This document shows positions 45,464 to 55,649 of a stretch of 64,000 nucleotides of DNA, in pieces. Both the position numbers and the translations under genes were made by a program. The stretch comes from Paramesorhizobium deserti (GTDB lineage: Bacteria > Pseudomonadota > Alphaproteobacteria > Rhizobiales > Rhizobiaceae), in NCBI RefSeq assembly GCF_001558695.1, contig NZ_LNTU01000038.1, positions 248,001 to 312,000 of the forward strand, read 5' to 3'. The notes below the pieces were generated by a model. That model had not been told where the DNA came from. It worked only from the letters and a program-made list of their open reading frames with translations, and did no database searches. Positions within the stretch are counted from its first letter, which is position 1. Every line of letters starts with the position of its first letter.

Positions 45464-46210
45464 ATGAACAGAATAGATCTCGAGGGCCAGCACGCGATCG
45501 TGACCGGAGGGGCGCAGGGGCTGGGCTTTGCCATGGCCACGCGCTTCGTGCGATCCGGCGCGTCGGTGACCCTGTGGGACATGAATGCAGAACTGCTGGA
45601 GACGGCGAAAGAAGCGCTTGGGTCCGCCGCAAGGACGGTCGTCGTCGATATTGCGGATCATGAAGCGGTTGCCGCCGCGCATGCGAAGACCGAGGCCGAG
45701 GGCGGCCCCGTTTCGATCCTCGTCAATTCCGCCGGTATTGCTGGTCCCGCCGCATCGCTCGATACCTACGATATCGCCTGGTGGAATAAGATCATCGACA
45801 TCAATGTCAACGGCACCTTCTACGTCAATCGCGCCGTCGTGCCGGGGATGAAGGAGCGCAATTACGGGCGCATCGTCAACATCGCCTCGATTGCCGGCAA
45901 GGAGGGAAATCCCAATGCGTCGGCTTATTCGGCCTCGAAGGCGGCGGTGATCGGGCTCACCAAATCACTTGGCAAGGAGCTAGCCGGCTACGATGTCGCC
46001 GTTAACTGCATCACGCCGGCGACAGCGCAGACGCGCATCCTGGAACAGCTGACACCGGAATTCATCGAATATATGCGCTCGAAGATTCCACGCGGCCGGT
46101 TTCTCGAAGTGGAGGAGGCGGCTTCCATGGTCGCATGGCTGGTTTCGAAGGAAAACAGCTTCACGACCGGTTCGGTCTTCGATCTCTCAGGTGGTCGCGC
46201 GACCTACTGA
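45464..46210 (+). CDS. Short-chain dehydrogenase/reductase
   Basis: A 248-residue classical SDR of the FabG-like group: TGGAQGLGFAMA (about 15-26), NSAGIAGPAAS, catalytic Ser in NIASIAGKEGN and YSASKAA (Tyr-x-x-x-Lys), then a substrate-loop segment CITPATAQTRILEQLTPEF. ATG 45464 follows GGGAGGAACAAGCGC. It is convergent with otnC (3 bp gap) and divergent from the DUF3775 gene. The substrate is unknown; proximity to the tetronate block suggests a sugar acid or polyol. Confidence 0.9.
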   Translation: MNRIDLEGQHAIVTGGAQGLGFAMATRFVRSGASVTLWDMNAELLETAKEALGSAARTVVVDIADHEAVAAAHAKTEAEGGPVSILVNSAGIAGPAASLDTYDIAWWNKIIDINVNGTFYVNRAVVPGMKERNYGRIVNIASIAGKEGNPNASAYSASKAAVIGLTKSLGKELAGYDVAVNCITPATAQTRILEQLTPEFIEYMRSKIPRGRFLEVEEAASMVAWLVSKENSFTTGSVFDLSGGRATY

Positions 46211-46213
46211 CCT

Positions 46214-46849
46214 TCAGCGTAGCGCCCGGCGCTGCTCGGGCGTCAATGGTCTTATCCGGTGGCCATGCAGGAGGAGATAGAGCTTGGCCGTCTCCTCCAG
46301 CTCTTCCGTCGCGTATTGCGCGTCGAGCAACGTCTTGCCGGCGACCACCGGACCATGATTGGCGAGCAGGACCGCATGGCTCTTTTCGGCCCTTGTCGCC
46401 ACGGCCTCGGCGAGCGCCTTGTCGCCCGGCGGATAATAGGGGACGAGCGGCAGTGAGCCAACGCGCATGACATAATAGGCGGTCAAGGGCGGCAACACAT
46501 CCTCGGGGTCGATATTGGCGAGAATGCTCACCGCCACCGAATGAGTGGAATGGAGATGCACGACGGCGCCGCTCTCGCGCCGCTGGCAATACATGCACTG
46601 GTGCAGAAAAGCCTCCTTGGTCGGCTTGTCCCCGTCAATATGCACGCCCTCGGCGGAAAAGCGCGAAAGATGTTCGGGCTCGAGGCTGCCAAGCGAGGCA
46701 TTGGTCGGCGTCATCAGGATTTCGCCGTTCGACAGCCTGGCGCTGATATTGCCGGTGGAGCCGAAGGTCAGTCCGCGGTCAAAGAGCGATTTGCCGACGC
46801 TGACGATCTGATCGCGCAGTTTGGTCGCTTCCGAAAGAATGGCGCTCAT
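46214..46849 (-). CDS. otnC: 3-oxo-tetronate 4-phosphate decarboxylase (class II aldolase family)
   Basis: A 211-residue class II aldolase/adducin-fold protein. The zinc ligands are in VVHLHSTHS (HxH, about 91-96) and ANHGPVVAG (about 160); STGNISARL is the phosphate-binding loop. Next to OtnK this identifies OtnC, which decarboxylates 3-oxo-tetronate 4-phosphate to dihydroxyacetone phosphate in L-threonate and D-erythronate catabolism. ATG 46849 overlaps the otnK stop (ATGA, 46846-46849). Confidence 0.9.
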   Translation of the reverse strand: MSAILSEATKLRDQIVSVGKSLFDRGLTFGSTGNISARLSNGEILMTPTNASLGSLEPEHLSRFSAEGVHIDGDKPTKEAFLHQCMYCQRRESGAVVHLHSTHSVAVSILANIDPEDVLPPLTAYYVMRVGSLPLVPYYPPGDKALAEAVATRAEKSHAVLLANHGPVVAGKTLLDAQYATEELEETAKLYLLLHGHRIRPLTPEQRRALR

Positions 46850-48111
46850 TTCAGTTGGTCCCATGCCTTGAGGAAGAAATCGTCCGCGCCGAAATTGCCG
46901 GATTTGAGGGCGAGCGCGATTGGCGAGCCGCCGTCGAGGCTGCGCGTCCAGGGAACGCCGGGATCGATCTCGGGGCCGATCCGGAGCGCGGCGACGCCGA
47001 GCCCGTTGACGACCGCGCCCGACGTCTCGCCGCCGGCGACGATCAAGCGGCTGAAGCTGTTCTCGCGCAGCGTTATAGCGACTTCCGCCAGAAGATGCTC
47101 CACGAGTCCCCCGGCGCGGTCACGGCCGAGCTTCTCTTGCGCCGAGCGGACCTCATCAGGATCCGCGCTGGAATAGGCAAGCGGGTGGGGGTGGCCGGCG
47201 GAAGCGAGCCAGTCGGCAACACCTGCGGCGGTGGTGTTTCCCTCGGCGATGGCGATCGGATCGATTTTCAGGGCAGGGACACCCGCGGCGATCGCCGCGG
47301 CGATCTGCCGTCGCGTCGCCGCCGAACAGGAGCCAGCGAGGATGGCGGCCCGCCCGGCGGGCGCTGCGAAGGTCGTATCGGCCTTCCTGGTAGCCAGCTT
47401 GCCCGCCCGGCGGAAATTCTCCGGCAGGCCGATGGCGATGCCGGAGCCGCCGGTGATGAGCTTCATGTCGGCTGCGGCCCGTCCGATCGCCCGCAAATGA
47501 TCCTCGGTGACCGCGTCGACAATGACGAACCGGTCGCCCTTCGTTTCAGCCTCGGTGAAAGCGGCTGCGATCGCCTCGCCGCCCCGATCAACAACGGAGT
47601 AGGGAATGAGGCCGACTGGCAGTTTCGTCTGCTGCTGCAGCACACGAACGAGATTGGCGTCCGTCATCGGTGTCAGCGGATGGTCCTTCATAGGGCAGTC
47701 GGAAAGCAGCATCGAGCCGACGAACAGATGCCCTTGATAGACCGTTCGGCCATTGGCAGGAAAGGCCGGGCAGGCGAGCACCAGGGGCGCATCGAGAAGG
47801 CCGGCAAGCGCTTCCGCGACCGGGCCGATATTGCCTTCAGGCGTGGAATCGAAGGTCGAGCAATATTTGAAGATGATCTGTTCGGCCCCTGCACTGAGAA
47901 TCGCGCGGGCCGCATCGAGCGACAGGCTGACCGCTTCCGCCGCGGGAATCGTCCGCGACTTAAGCGCGACGACGACGGCCTCGGCATCGCCGAAGTCGAA
48001 ATCCGCCGGCGGTACGCCGACCACCTGCACCGCGCGCATTCCTTCGCGCGAAAGCGTCAGGGCAAGATCCGTCGCGCCGGTCAGATCATCAGCAACCGCA
48101 CCCAAAAGCAT
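46846..48111 (-). CDS. otnK: 3-oxo-tetronate kinase (DUF1537 family)
   Basis: A 421-residue four-carbon acid sugar kinase: N-terminal DUF1537 substrate domain (GAVADDLTGATDLALTLSREG, FKYCSTFDSTPEGNIGPV, DAVTEDHLRAIG) and C-terminal nucleotide-binding domain (VAGGETSGAVV, IGPEIDPGVPWTR). It phosphorylates 3-oxo-tetronate at O4. ATG 48111 follows GGGAGGAATAAGTAAT. It is the second gene of the minus-strand LacI-otnK-otnC unit; the enzymes that make its substrate are encoded divergently (ltnD, otnI). Confidence 0.92.
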   Translation of the reverse strand: MLLGAVADDLTGATDLALTLSREGMRAVQVVGVPPADFDFGDAEAVVVALKSRTIPAAEAVSLSLDAARAILSAGAEQIIFKYCSTFDSTPEGNIGPVAEALAGLLDAPLVLACPAFPANGRTVYQGHLFVGSMLLSDCPMKDHPLTPMTDANLVRVLQQQTKLPVGLIPYSVVDRGGEAIAAAFTEAETKGDRFVIVDAVTEDHLRAIGRAAADMKLITGGSGIAIGLPENFRRAGKLATRKADTTFAAPAGRAAILAGSCSAATRRQIAAAIAAGVPALKIDPIAIAEGNTTAAGVADWLASAGHPHPLAYSSADPDEVRSAQEKLGRDRAGGLVEHLLAEVAITLRENSFSRLIVAGGETSGAVVNGLGVAALRIGPEIDPGVPWTRSLDGGSPIALALKSGNFGADDFFLKAWDQLK

Positions 48112-48140
48112 ATTACTTATTCCTCCCTTTAGTTCGCCAC

Positions 48141-48200
48141 ATGATCTTGTCCGAAAAAGTCTGCAACCTTTTGCTGACGCTGACCTTCGGTTCGGGATCG
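48141..48200. repeat. Degenerate Rhizobiales palindromic repeat between lacI and otnK
   Basis: ATGATCTTGTCCGAAAA (from 48141) with TTCGGTTCGGGATCG (48186-48200) resembles the common ATGATCTTGTCCGAAAA/TTTTCGGGATCAT type of repeat, but the arms no longer pair well. It extends to the end of the regulator gene. Confidence 0.35.
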
Positions 48201-48202
48201 TT

Positions 48203-49204
48203 TTATGCCGTCGCCCCGGCGATGATTTCATAGCCGGTGTCGACGATCAGTTTTTCCTCCGGCCTCCGGCTGCTCTCCAGAAGCTTCTCGACCGCGATCC
48301 TGCCGATATCGAACCGGTGGGAACGGATGGTCGAAAGCGGCAGGGGAAGCACCTGGCCGATATCGAGGCCGTTGAAGCCGAACAGGCCGAGCTCCCTACC
48401 GACACTTATGTTCGCGCCGAGGCAATGGAAGAAGCCGCCGACGGCCATGTCGTCATTCGAAAATACCACGACATCGAGGTCTGGCTCCCACGACAGGAGC
48501 GCGGCAAGCGTCTTGCGGCCGGCCATGGTGGAGCTTGGACCGTCGAACCGCTCTTCGGCGGTCAGCCCCAGGTCGGCCTCGGCAAGCGCGGCGCGGACGC
48601 CTTCGTAGCGCAGGCGCGCGCGGTGATCGGCGTTCCAGTCATGGCCGACATAGCCGAAGCGCCGGTAGCCGCGTCCTATCAGGTGCCTGCCGGCGTCGAA
48701 ACCGGCCCGGCGCTGCGAAAGACCGACCGCGATATCGATCGGCTCGGCGTCGATATCCATCAATTCGGCGACGCGGACCCTGCTGTCGGCAAGCATCCGC
48801 CGGGTGGCATCGGTATGCTCGAAGCCCGTTGTGATGATGGCGGCGGGCTGCCATGCCAGGAGCGAGGAAAGAAGTTCCTGTTCTTTCACCGGATCGTAAT
48901 CGGTCACGCCGATCAGCGGCTGATAGCCGGTCGAGGCAAGCGCGGTATGAATGCCGCGCAATACCTCCGGAAAAACGATATTGGAAAGCGAGGGCAGCAG
49001 CACCCCGATCAACGGTGCGCCCGCCGAGGCAAGCGCGCCAGCAGCGCGGTTCGGGACATAGCCGAGTTTGACGATCGCCTCCTGCACTCGGACGCGCGTC
49101 GTCTCCGCAATCGATCCCTTGTTGCGGACAACGCGTGACACGGTGATCTCGCTGACCCCGGCCAGCCTTGCCACGTCAGTCAGCGTCGGCGCACTCCGCC
49201 GCAT
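48203..49204 (-). CDS. LacI-family regulator of the tetronate cluster
   Basis: A 333-residue LacI/GntR(IdnR)-like repressor: headpiece PTLTDVARLAGVSEITVSRVVRN (about 6-28), hinge LGYVPNRAAGALASAGAPLIG, and effector domain with IGRGYRRFGYVGHDWNADHR. It is the first gene of the minus-strand unit and is divergent from ltnD. Two similar dyads with an AGCGCT core lie between the two starts, so it probably represses both directions and responds to a tetronate. Effector identity is inferred from neighbours. Confidence 0.9.
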   Translation of the reverse strand: MRRSAPTLTDVARLAGVSEITVSRVVRNKGSIAETTRVRVQEAIVKLGYVPNRAAGALASAGAPLIGVLLPSLSNIVFPEVLRGIHTALASTGYQPLIGVTDYDPVKEQELLSSLLAWQPAAIITTGFEHTDATRRMLADSRVRVAELMDIDAEPIDIAVGLSQRRAGFDAGRHLIGRGYRRFGYVGHDWNADHRARLRYEGVRAALAEADLGLTAEERFDGPSSTMAGRKTLAALLSWEPDLDVVVFSNDDMAVGGFFHCLGANISVGRELGLFGFNGLDIGQVLPLPLSTIRSHRFDIGRIAVEKLLESSRRPEEKLIVDTGYEIIAGATA

Positions 49205-49245
49205 CTCTGTAAATCTCCTCCACCAGCGAACGCGTCCGAAATTTA

Positions 49246-49259
49246 TGACAGCGCTAGCA
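49246..49259. promoter_or_regulatory. LacI-type operator A, tetronate cluster
   Basis: TGACAGCGCTAGCA, a dyad centred on AGCGCT, 41 bp upstream of the lacI start. It is nearly the reverse complement of operator B. Confidence 0.7.
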
Positions 49260-49299
49260 TTTTACCTTGCACCATGCCGAAGCCTGTGTCTAGAATAAA

Positions 49300-49313
49300 T
49301 GGTAGCGCTGTCA
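49300..49313. promoter_or_regulatory. LacI-type operator B, tetronate cluster
   Basis: TGGTAGCGCTGTCA, 34 bp upstream of the ltnD start. With operator A it gives a consensus TGRYAGCGCTRNCA. The centres are 54 bp apart, about five helical turns. Confidence 0.7.
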
Positions 49314-49347
49314 TAAAGCGTGTTGCTGCATTGTCTGGGAGGAGATC

Positions 49348-50259
49348 GTGAAGCAGTCGAGCATTGCCGTTGTCGGCCTGGGCTCCATGGGGCTGGGCAT
49401 GGCCCGTTCGCTGCTGCGGACAGGGCTCGATGTGTCGGGCTGCGACATCAATCCCGCCGCGCTCGACGGGCTTAAGGCAAGTGGTGGGCATCCGTTCGCG
49501 ACACCTGCGCAGGCCTGCGAAAACGCCGATATCGCCGTTATCGTGGTGGTGAACGCGGCGCAGACCGAAAGCGTGCTCTTTGGCCCGGATGGCGCCGTCG
49601 CGGTCATGAAACCCGGCTCGCTCATCATCTCTTCGGCGACCATGTCGCCCGCCGATGCGAAGGCCCTGGCGGCGCGCGCGGCGGAGAAGGGCATCCATAT
49701 CCTCGATGCGCCGATCAGCGGTGGCGCGGCCAAGGCCGACGAGGGGAAACTGACGGTGATGGCTTCCGGCTCGGCCGAGGCATTCGCCAAGGCAAAGCCG
49801 GCCCTCGATGCCATGGCGGAGACGGTCTATGAGCTGGGCGATGCCGTTGGGATCGGATCGTCCTTCAAGATCGTCAATCAGTTGCTGGCGGGCGTGCACA
49901 TCGCGGCGGCCTGCGAGGCGATCACCTTCGCCAAGAGCCTCGACCTCGACATCACCAGGGTGTTCGAGGTTATCACGAAATCGGCCGGCAACAGCTGGAT
50001 GTTCGAAAATCGGGTGCCGCGCGTGCTTGCGGGTGATTACAACCCGCGCAGCGCGGTTTCGATTTTCACCAAGGATCTCGGCATTGTCTCCGACCTTGGC
50101 AGGAAGCAGAAATTTCCGCTGCCGATCGCCAGTGCCGCATTGCAGCTTTTCGTGATGACCGAGGCGGCCGGAATGGGCGGTGATGACGATGCATCGGTGG
50201 CAAGGCTTCTTGCCCGCATCGCCGGTGTCACACTGCCTGGCGTGAAGGAAGAGATCTGA
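49348..50259 (+). CDS. ltnD: L-threonate dehydrogenase
   Basis: A 303-residue beta-hydroxyacid dehydrogenase family enzyme: Rossmann motif VVGLGSMGLGMARSLL (about 8-23), substrate motif DAPISGGAAKADEGKL (about 117-132) and catalytic Lys174 in GSSFKIVNQLLAG. The organisation with otnI, otnK and otnC supports LtnD, which oxidises L-threonate to 2-oxo-tetronate. It starts at GTG 49348 with GGGAGGAGATC. It is the first gene of the plus-strand unit and is followed 1 bp later by otnI. Confidence 0.92.
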   Translation: MKQSSIAVVGLGSMGLGMARSLLRTGLDVSGCDINPAALDGLKASGGHPFATPAQACENADIAVIVVVNAAQTESVLFGPDGAVAVMKPGSLIISSATMSPADAKALAARAAEKGIHILDAPISGGAAKADEGKLTVMASGSAEAFAKAKPALDAMAETVYELGDAVGIGSSFKIVNQLLAGVHIAAACEAITFAKSLDLDITRVFEVITKSAGNSWMFENRVPRVLAGDYNPRSAVSIFTKDLGIVSDLGRKQKFPLPIASAALQLFVMTEAAGMGGDDDASVARLLARIAGVTLPGVKEEI

Positions 50260-50260
50260 C

Positions 50261-51028
50261 ATGCCGCGTTTCGCCGCCAATCTGACGATGATGTTTGGCG
50301 AGTATGCCTTCCCCGACCGGTTCGGGGCAGCGGCTGCCGCCGGTTTCACGGCAGTGGAGTATCTTTTCCCTTACGATTTTCCGGCCGAGTTCATTGCCGA
50401 AAAATTGTCGGAAGCCGGGCTGAAGCAGGCGCTCTTCAACCTGCCGCCGGGCGATTGGGCAAAGGGGGAAAGGGGGCTTGCCGCCTTGCCGGAGCGTGAA
50501 GACGAGTTCCGCCAATCGGTGAAGAAGGCGATCGACTATGGCCGCGTGATCGGAACGCCGCTGTTGCACATGATGGCGGGTATCGCATCACCGGACGATC
50601 CGGCGGCCCGGATTGCTTATCGCGATGCCGTTGCCTTTGCCGCCGATGCCGCGGGTGCGGAAGGGATCGGCCTGGTGATCGAGCCGATCAACGGGCGCGA
50701 CATGCCGGGCTATTTCCTCAATGATTTCGATCGGGCGGTGGAGATCATCAGCGATCTCGACCATCCCAATCTCAAGCTGCAGTTCGATATCTATCACCGC
50801 CAGGTGATGCGGGGAGACGTGCTGACGGCGTTGCAGGAGATGATGCCGCTCATCAGCCATGTGCAGATCGCGTCCGTGCCGAGGCGCAATGAGCCAGGAA
50901 CCGGCGAACTCGACGATTTCAGGGTTCTGCGGGAGCTGGATAGGCTGGGTTACCAGGGCTATGTCGGTTGTGAATATCGGCCGGGCGGGGAAACCGTTGC
51001 CGGGCTCGGCTGGCTGAAAGGGATATGA
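50261..51028 (+). CDS. otnI: 2-oxo-tetronate isomerase (hydroxypyruvate isomerase-like)
   Basis: A 255-residue TIM-barrel protein of the Hyi/OtnI group: ANLTMMFGEYAFPDRFGAAA at the N-terminus, the metal/base region GLVIEPINGRDMPGYFLNDF (Glu about 143) and LKLQFDIYHRQVMRGDV (Asp, His), then VGCEYRPGGETVAGLGWL at the C-terminus. OtnI converts 2-oxo-tetronate to 3-oxo-tetronate for OtnK. ATG 50261 is 1 bp after the ltnD stop. Confidence 0.92.
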   Translation: MPRFAANLTMMFGEYAFPDRFGAAAAAGFTAVEYLFPYDFPAEFIAEKLSEAGLKQALFNLPPGDWAKGERGLAALPEREDEFRQSVKKAIDYGRVIGTPLLHMMAGIASPDDPAARIAYRDAVAFAADAAGAEGIGLVIEPINGRDMPGYFLNDFDRAVEIISDLDHPNLKLQFDIYHRQVMRGDVLTALQEMMPLISHVQIASVPRRNEPGTGELDDFRVLRELDRLGYQGYVGCEYRPGGETVAGLGWLKGI

Positions 51029-51155
51029 GCTTGCAATGCGTGCCGCTTCCGGGATTACTACCGATGCACCGCAGCAACGGCGGGTGAGGACGAAGGGACG
51101 CAGACGACGCGATTGAATGCCCCTATGGGGAGCGGACAAGGGAGGATGACCGCGA

Positions 51156-52139
51156 ATGAATGTGCTGGTGATAGGCGCCGCCGGAATGGTGGGCCGCAAG
51201 CTGGTCGAGAGGATCGCCGCGGAGGATGGGGTCCTGGGCGGCTCCATCGATCATCTCTGGCTGGTCGATGTGGTCACCCCGCCGGTGCCGTCGGCGCTCG
51301 AAGGCGTTGCGACCGCGGCGGCAATGGATCTCTCGGCGCCCGACAGCGCGGCAAAGATAGCGGGCTTGCGCGCGGATCTGATCATCCATTTGGCGGCCAT
51401 CGTCTCAGGCGAGGCGGAGGCGGATTTCGAGAAGGGCTATCGCATCAATCTCGATGGCACGCGGGCGCTCTTCGAGGCGATCCGTCTGGAGGGGCAGAAG
51501 GAACCCTATTGCCCGCGTCTTGTCTTCGCCTCCTCGGTCGCGGTCTTTGGCGCTCCGTTCCCGGAACAGATCGGGGACGAATTCTTCACCACGCCGCTAA
51601 CCAGCTACGGCACGCAGAAGGCGATCTCCGAACTGCTCCTGTCCGATTATTCCCGGCGCGGCTTCTTCGAGGGGATCGGCATCCGGCTTCCGACGATCTG
51701 CATCCGCCCCGGCACGCCGAACAAGGCAGCGTCTGGCTTCTTCTCCAATATCCTGCGCGAGCCGCTCGCCGGCCAGGAAGCGGTGCTTCCCGTCGACGAG
51801 AATGTCCGCCACTGGTTTGCGAGCCCGCGTTCGGCGGTCGGGTTTTTCATTCATGCCGCGCAGCTCGATCTCTCCAATGTCGGGCCGAGGCGCAATCTGA
51901 CGATGCCCGGTCTGTCGGCCCTGATTGGCGAGGAGATCGAGGCTTTGCGGCGCGTGGCCGGGGAAAAGGCCGTCAAGCTGATCAGGCGCGAGCGCGATCC
52001 GGTGATCGCCGGGATCGTCGCGGGCTGGCCCACGAATTTCGATGCCGCGCGGGCCGCGGCTCTCGGATTCAAGGCTGAAACGAGTTTCGACGAAATCATC
52101 AGGATCCATATCGACGACGAACTTGGCGGAAAGGTTTGA
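51156..52139 (+). CDS. denD: D-erythronate dehydrogenase
   Basis: A 327-residue extended [13 protein letters not shown] (about 7-16), catalytic Tyr/Lys in [13 protein letters not shown] (about 148-158), then [20 protein letters not shown], characteristic of DenD-type enzymes. DenD oxidises D-erythronate to 2-oxo-tetronate, giving this cluster a second entry point beside LtnD. A start at ATG 51156 is used, with GGGAGGATGACCGCGA upstream. The 127 bp between otnI and denD hold no clear feature. Confidence 0.9.
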   Translation: MNVLVIGAAGMVGRKLVERIAAEDGVLGGSIDHLWLVDVVTPPVPSALEGVATAAAMDLSAPDSAAKIAGLRADLIIHLAAIVSGEAEADFEKGYRINLDGTRALFEAIRLEGQKEPYCPRLVFASSVAVFGAPFPEQIGDEFFTTPLTSYGTQKAISELLLSDYSRRGFFEGIGIRLPTICIRPGTPNKAASGFFSNILREPLAGQEAVLPVDENVRHWFASPRSAVGFFIHAAQLDLSNVGPRRNLTMPGLSALIGEEIEALRRVAGEKAVKLIRRERDPVIAGIVAGWPTNFDAARAAALGFKAETSFDEIIRIHIDDELGGKV

Positions 52140-52140
52140 C

Positions 52141-52917
52141 ATGGCGTCAGCGGGAAAATCGGGAGAGGGGAAGATCGCGCTGGTGACCGGCGGCGGCACG
52201 GGCGTCGGCCGTGGCATCGCGGAAGCGCTGAGCGCGGAGGGCTATACCGTCGTCATCAGTGGCCGGCGGGCCGATGTCCTCGACGCGGCTGCGCGCGAGA
52301 TGGCGGCGAAGACGGGAGGCTCGGTCAAGCCGATCGCTGCCGATGTCGGCGATCCCAAGGCCGTCAAAGCCCTTTTCGACGAGATCGAAAATACCTTCGG
52401 CCGTCTTGATCTTCTCATCAACAATGCCGGCATCAATGTTCCGGCGGTTCCGATGGAGGAGATCACCTTCGAGCAGTGGAACGCCATTGTGGCCGCGAAC
52501 CTCACCGGAGCATTCCTCTGCACGCAGCAGGCGATGCGGCTGATGAAGGCCCAGAAGCCGCGCGGCGGGCGCATCATCAACAATGGTTCAATTTCCGCGA
52601 CGACGCCGCGACCGTATTCCGCACCCTATACGGCGACCAAGCACGCCATAACCGGGCTGACGAAATCGACCGCGCTCGACGGGCGGGCTTTCGATATCGC
52701 CTGCGGCCAGATCGATATCGGCAATGCATCCACCGATATGACGTCGAAAATGAGCAGCGGCGTCCTGCAGGCCAGTGGCGAGACCGCGAGCGAACCGACG
52801 ATCCCGGTCGCGCATATCGCCAATGCGATCATCTACATGGCGAGCCTGCCGCTCGATGCGAATGTGCTGACACTGACGGTGATGGCGACCAAGATGCCGC
52901 TGGTCGGACGAGGATAG
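52141..52917 (+). CDS. Short-chain dehydrogenase/reductase in the tetronate cluster
   Basis: A 258-residue classical [18 protein letters not shown] (about 17-31), [14 protein letters not shown], catalytic Ser in [12 protein letters not shown] and YTATKHA (Tyr-x-x-x-Lys), and a C-terminus [15 protein letters not shown]-like that lacks the usual VDGG turn, ending [11 protein letters not shown]. It starts 1 bp after the denD stop and is probably cotranscribed. It may oxidise a further tetronate or sugar alcohol precursor; the substrate is not readable. Confidence 0.88.
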   Translation: MASAGKSGEGKIALVTGGGTGVGRGIAEALSAEGYTVVISGRRADVLDAAAREMAAKTGGSVKPIAADVGDPKAVKALFDEIENTFGRLDLLINNAGINVPAVPMEEITFEQWNAIVAANLTGAFLCTQQAMRLMKAQKPRGGRIINNGSISATTPRPYSAPYTATKHAITGLTKSTALDGRAFDIACGQIDIGNASTDMTSKMSSGVLQASGETASEPTIPVAHIANAIIYMASLPLDANVLTLTVMATKMPLVGRG

Positions 52918-52932
52918 CAAACAACGCCATAT

Positions 52933-52960
52933 CGGCAGAAAACGGGGAGCATTTCTGCCG
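52933..52960 (+). repeat. Stem-loop between the tetronate SDR and the ABC ATPase gene
   Basis: CGGCAGAAA (52933-52941), 10-nt loop, TTTCTGCCG (52952-52960): a perfect 9-bp stem, with no U-tract. It may mark the boundary between the tetronate unit and the following transporter genes. Confidence 0.5.
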
Positions 52961-53005
52961 CGGCGTATCGGAAAGAGAAATATCTGCACTCTGGGAGGAG
53001 CGGAA

Positions 53006-54073
<1,068 letters not shown>

Positions 54074-54211
54074 TCATCAGCGGGCGATCGGGAAGGACGA
54101 GGAGGAGATGTCGTCCTGAAAGCCTGCGGGCAAAACCCCTGCCGCGGCAATCACCATTCGGGACGGTGGGTGCCGGAGAAATCGGGTCCCGTTATTGTGA
54201 GGAGGAGTAGC

Positions 54212-55525
54212 ATGACCATCAAGAGACGTGATTTCATCGCCGGTTCCGCGGGCCTTGCCGGGCTCGCCGGGCTCAATTCACTGGGCATCCGCCCGTCATT
54301 CGCGCAGAGCGAGCCGACCTACAAGCCCGAGGAAGGTGCAAGCCTCAGGCTCCTGCGCTGGACGCCTTTCGTCCAGGGCGACGAGGATGCCTGGCTCGCC
54401 AATACGAAGAAGTTCACCGAGGCGACGGGCGTTCAGGTGCGCATCGACAAGGAAAGCTGGGAGGACATCCGCCCTAAGGCGGCCGTTGCCGCCAATGTCG
54501 GCTCGGGCCCGGATATGGTGATGTGCTGGTTCGACGATGCCCATCAGTATCCCGACAAGCTCATCGACATGACCGAACTCGCCAACTATCTCGGCGACAA
54601 GTATGGCGGCTGGTATGACGGCGTTCGCGGCTATGCCGTACGTGACGACAAATTCATCGCCATGCCGCTGACGGCGATAGGCAACGCCGTCTGTTATCGC
54701 GACAGCCATATGAAGGCGGCGGGCTTCAGCGAGTTTCCGAACGACACCGCGGGCTTCCTGGAACTCTGCAAGGCCTTGAAGGCCAAGGGCACGCCGGCCG
54801 GCTTTCCGCATGGCAAGGCCGTCGGCGACGGCAACAACTATGCCCATTGGCTCCTGTGGAGCCATGGCGGCAAGATGGTCGACGAGGAAGGCAAGGTCAC
54901 CATCAACAGCCCGGAGACGATCGCGGCCATCAACTATGCCAAGGAGCTCTACGCCACCTTCATTCCGGGCACCGAAAGCTGGCTCGACATCAACAACAAC
55001 CGCGCCTTCCTGGCCGGGCAGATTTCGCTGACGGCCAATGGCGTGTCTCTCTATTATGCCGCGAAGAAGGATCCGGCGCTCGCCGAGATCGCGGAGGACC
55101 TGCGCGCCACGAACTTCCCCGTCGGTCCTGTCGGCAAGAGCGTCGAGCTTCACCAGACGAGCTCGATCCTGCTCTTCAACCACTCGAAATATCCGGAAGC
55201 TGCCAAGGCCTACATCAAGTTCATGATGGAAGCCGACCAGATGAATGCATGGCTCGAGGGTTCCAGCGCCTATTGCTGCCAACCGCTCAAGGCCTTCGCC
55301 GACAATCCGGTCTGGAAATCCGATCCGATCCACGCGCCCTATGCCCGCGCGTCGGAGACCCTGCGGCCGAACGGCTATGCGGGCCCGCTTGGCTATGCCT
55401 CCGCGGGAACAATGGCAGACTACGTGCTTGTCGACATGTTCGCCACGGCGGTTACCGGCCAGATGTCGCCGGAAGATGCCGCGGCCGACGCGGAAAAACG
55501 CGCCAACCGCTATTATCGCGTCTGA
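54212..55525 (+). CDS. CUT1 ABC transporter sugar-binding protein with Tat-type signal
   Basis: A 437-residue binding protein. The N-terminus MTIKRRDFIAGSAGLAGLAG has the twin-arginine pattern R-R-D-F-I, so it is probably exported folded by the Tat pathway, unlike the other CUT1 binding proteins here, which have ordinary Sec signals. Mature motifs: LRLLRWTPFVQGDEDAWLAN, MVMCWFDDAHQYPDKLIDMT and GNAVCYRDSHMKAAGF. ATG 54212 follows GAGGAGGAGTAGC. It is followed 124 bp later, after a stem-loop, by two permease genes. The substrate is unknown. Confidence 0.9.
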   Translation: MTIKRRDFIAGSAGLAGLAGLNSLGIRPSFAQSEPTYKPEEGASLRLLRWTPFVQGDEDAWLANTKKFTEATGVQVRIDKESWEDIRPKAAVAANVGSGPDMVMCWFDDAHQYPDKLIDMTELANYLGDKYGGWYDGVRGYAVRDDKFIAMPLTAIGNAVCYRDSHMKAAGFSEFPNDTAGFLELCKALKAKGTPAGFPHGKAVGDGNNYAHWLLWSHGGKMVDEEGKVTINSPETIAAINYAKELYATFIPGTESWLDINNNRAFLAGQISLTANGVSLYYAAKKDPALAEIAEDLRATNFPVGPVGKSVELHQTSSILLFNHSKYPEAAKAYIKFMMEADQMNAWLEGSSAYCCQPLKAFADNPVWKSDPIHAPYARASETLRPNGYAGPLGYASAGTMADYVLVDMFATAVTGQMSPEDAAADAEKRANRYYRV

Positions 55526-55543
55526 CGCGCTTTTCGCGGGATC

Positions 55544-55574
55544 GCGGACGGCTTCTCCCGGAGAGGCCGTCCGC
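55544..55574 (+). repeat. Stem-loop between binding-protein and permease genes
   Basis: GCGGACGGC (55544-55552) pairs with GCCGTCCGC (55566-55574), and an inner TCTC/GAGA extends it after one mismatch, with loop CCG. It lies 18 nt after the binding-protein stop; no U-tract follows. Confidence 0.65.
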
Positions 55575-55649
55575 CATGCCGAACGATGTCTCCCAGAGCC
55601 TGGTGTAAGCAGCTGGCGGACGGGAGCAGGAATTCACCGGAGATGTCCG

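Noticed and set aside
46855-48132. 425-codon plus-strand open frame
   Set aside because: It lies opposite otnK, whose kinase motifs are intact; the plus-strand product has no recognisable domain.
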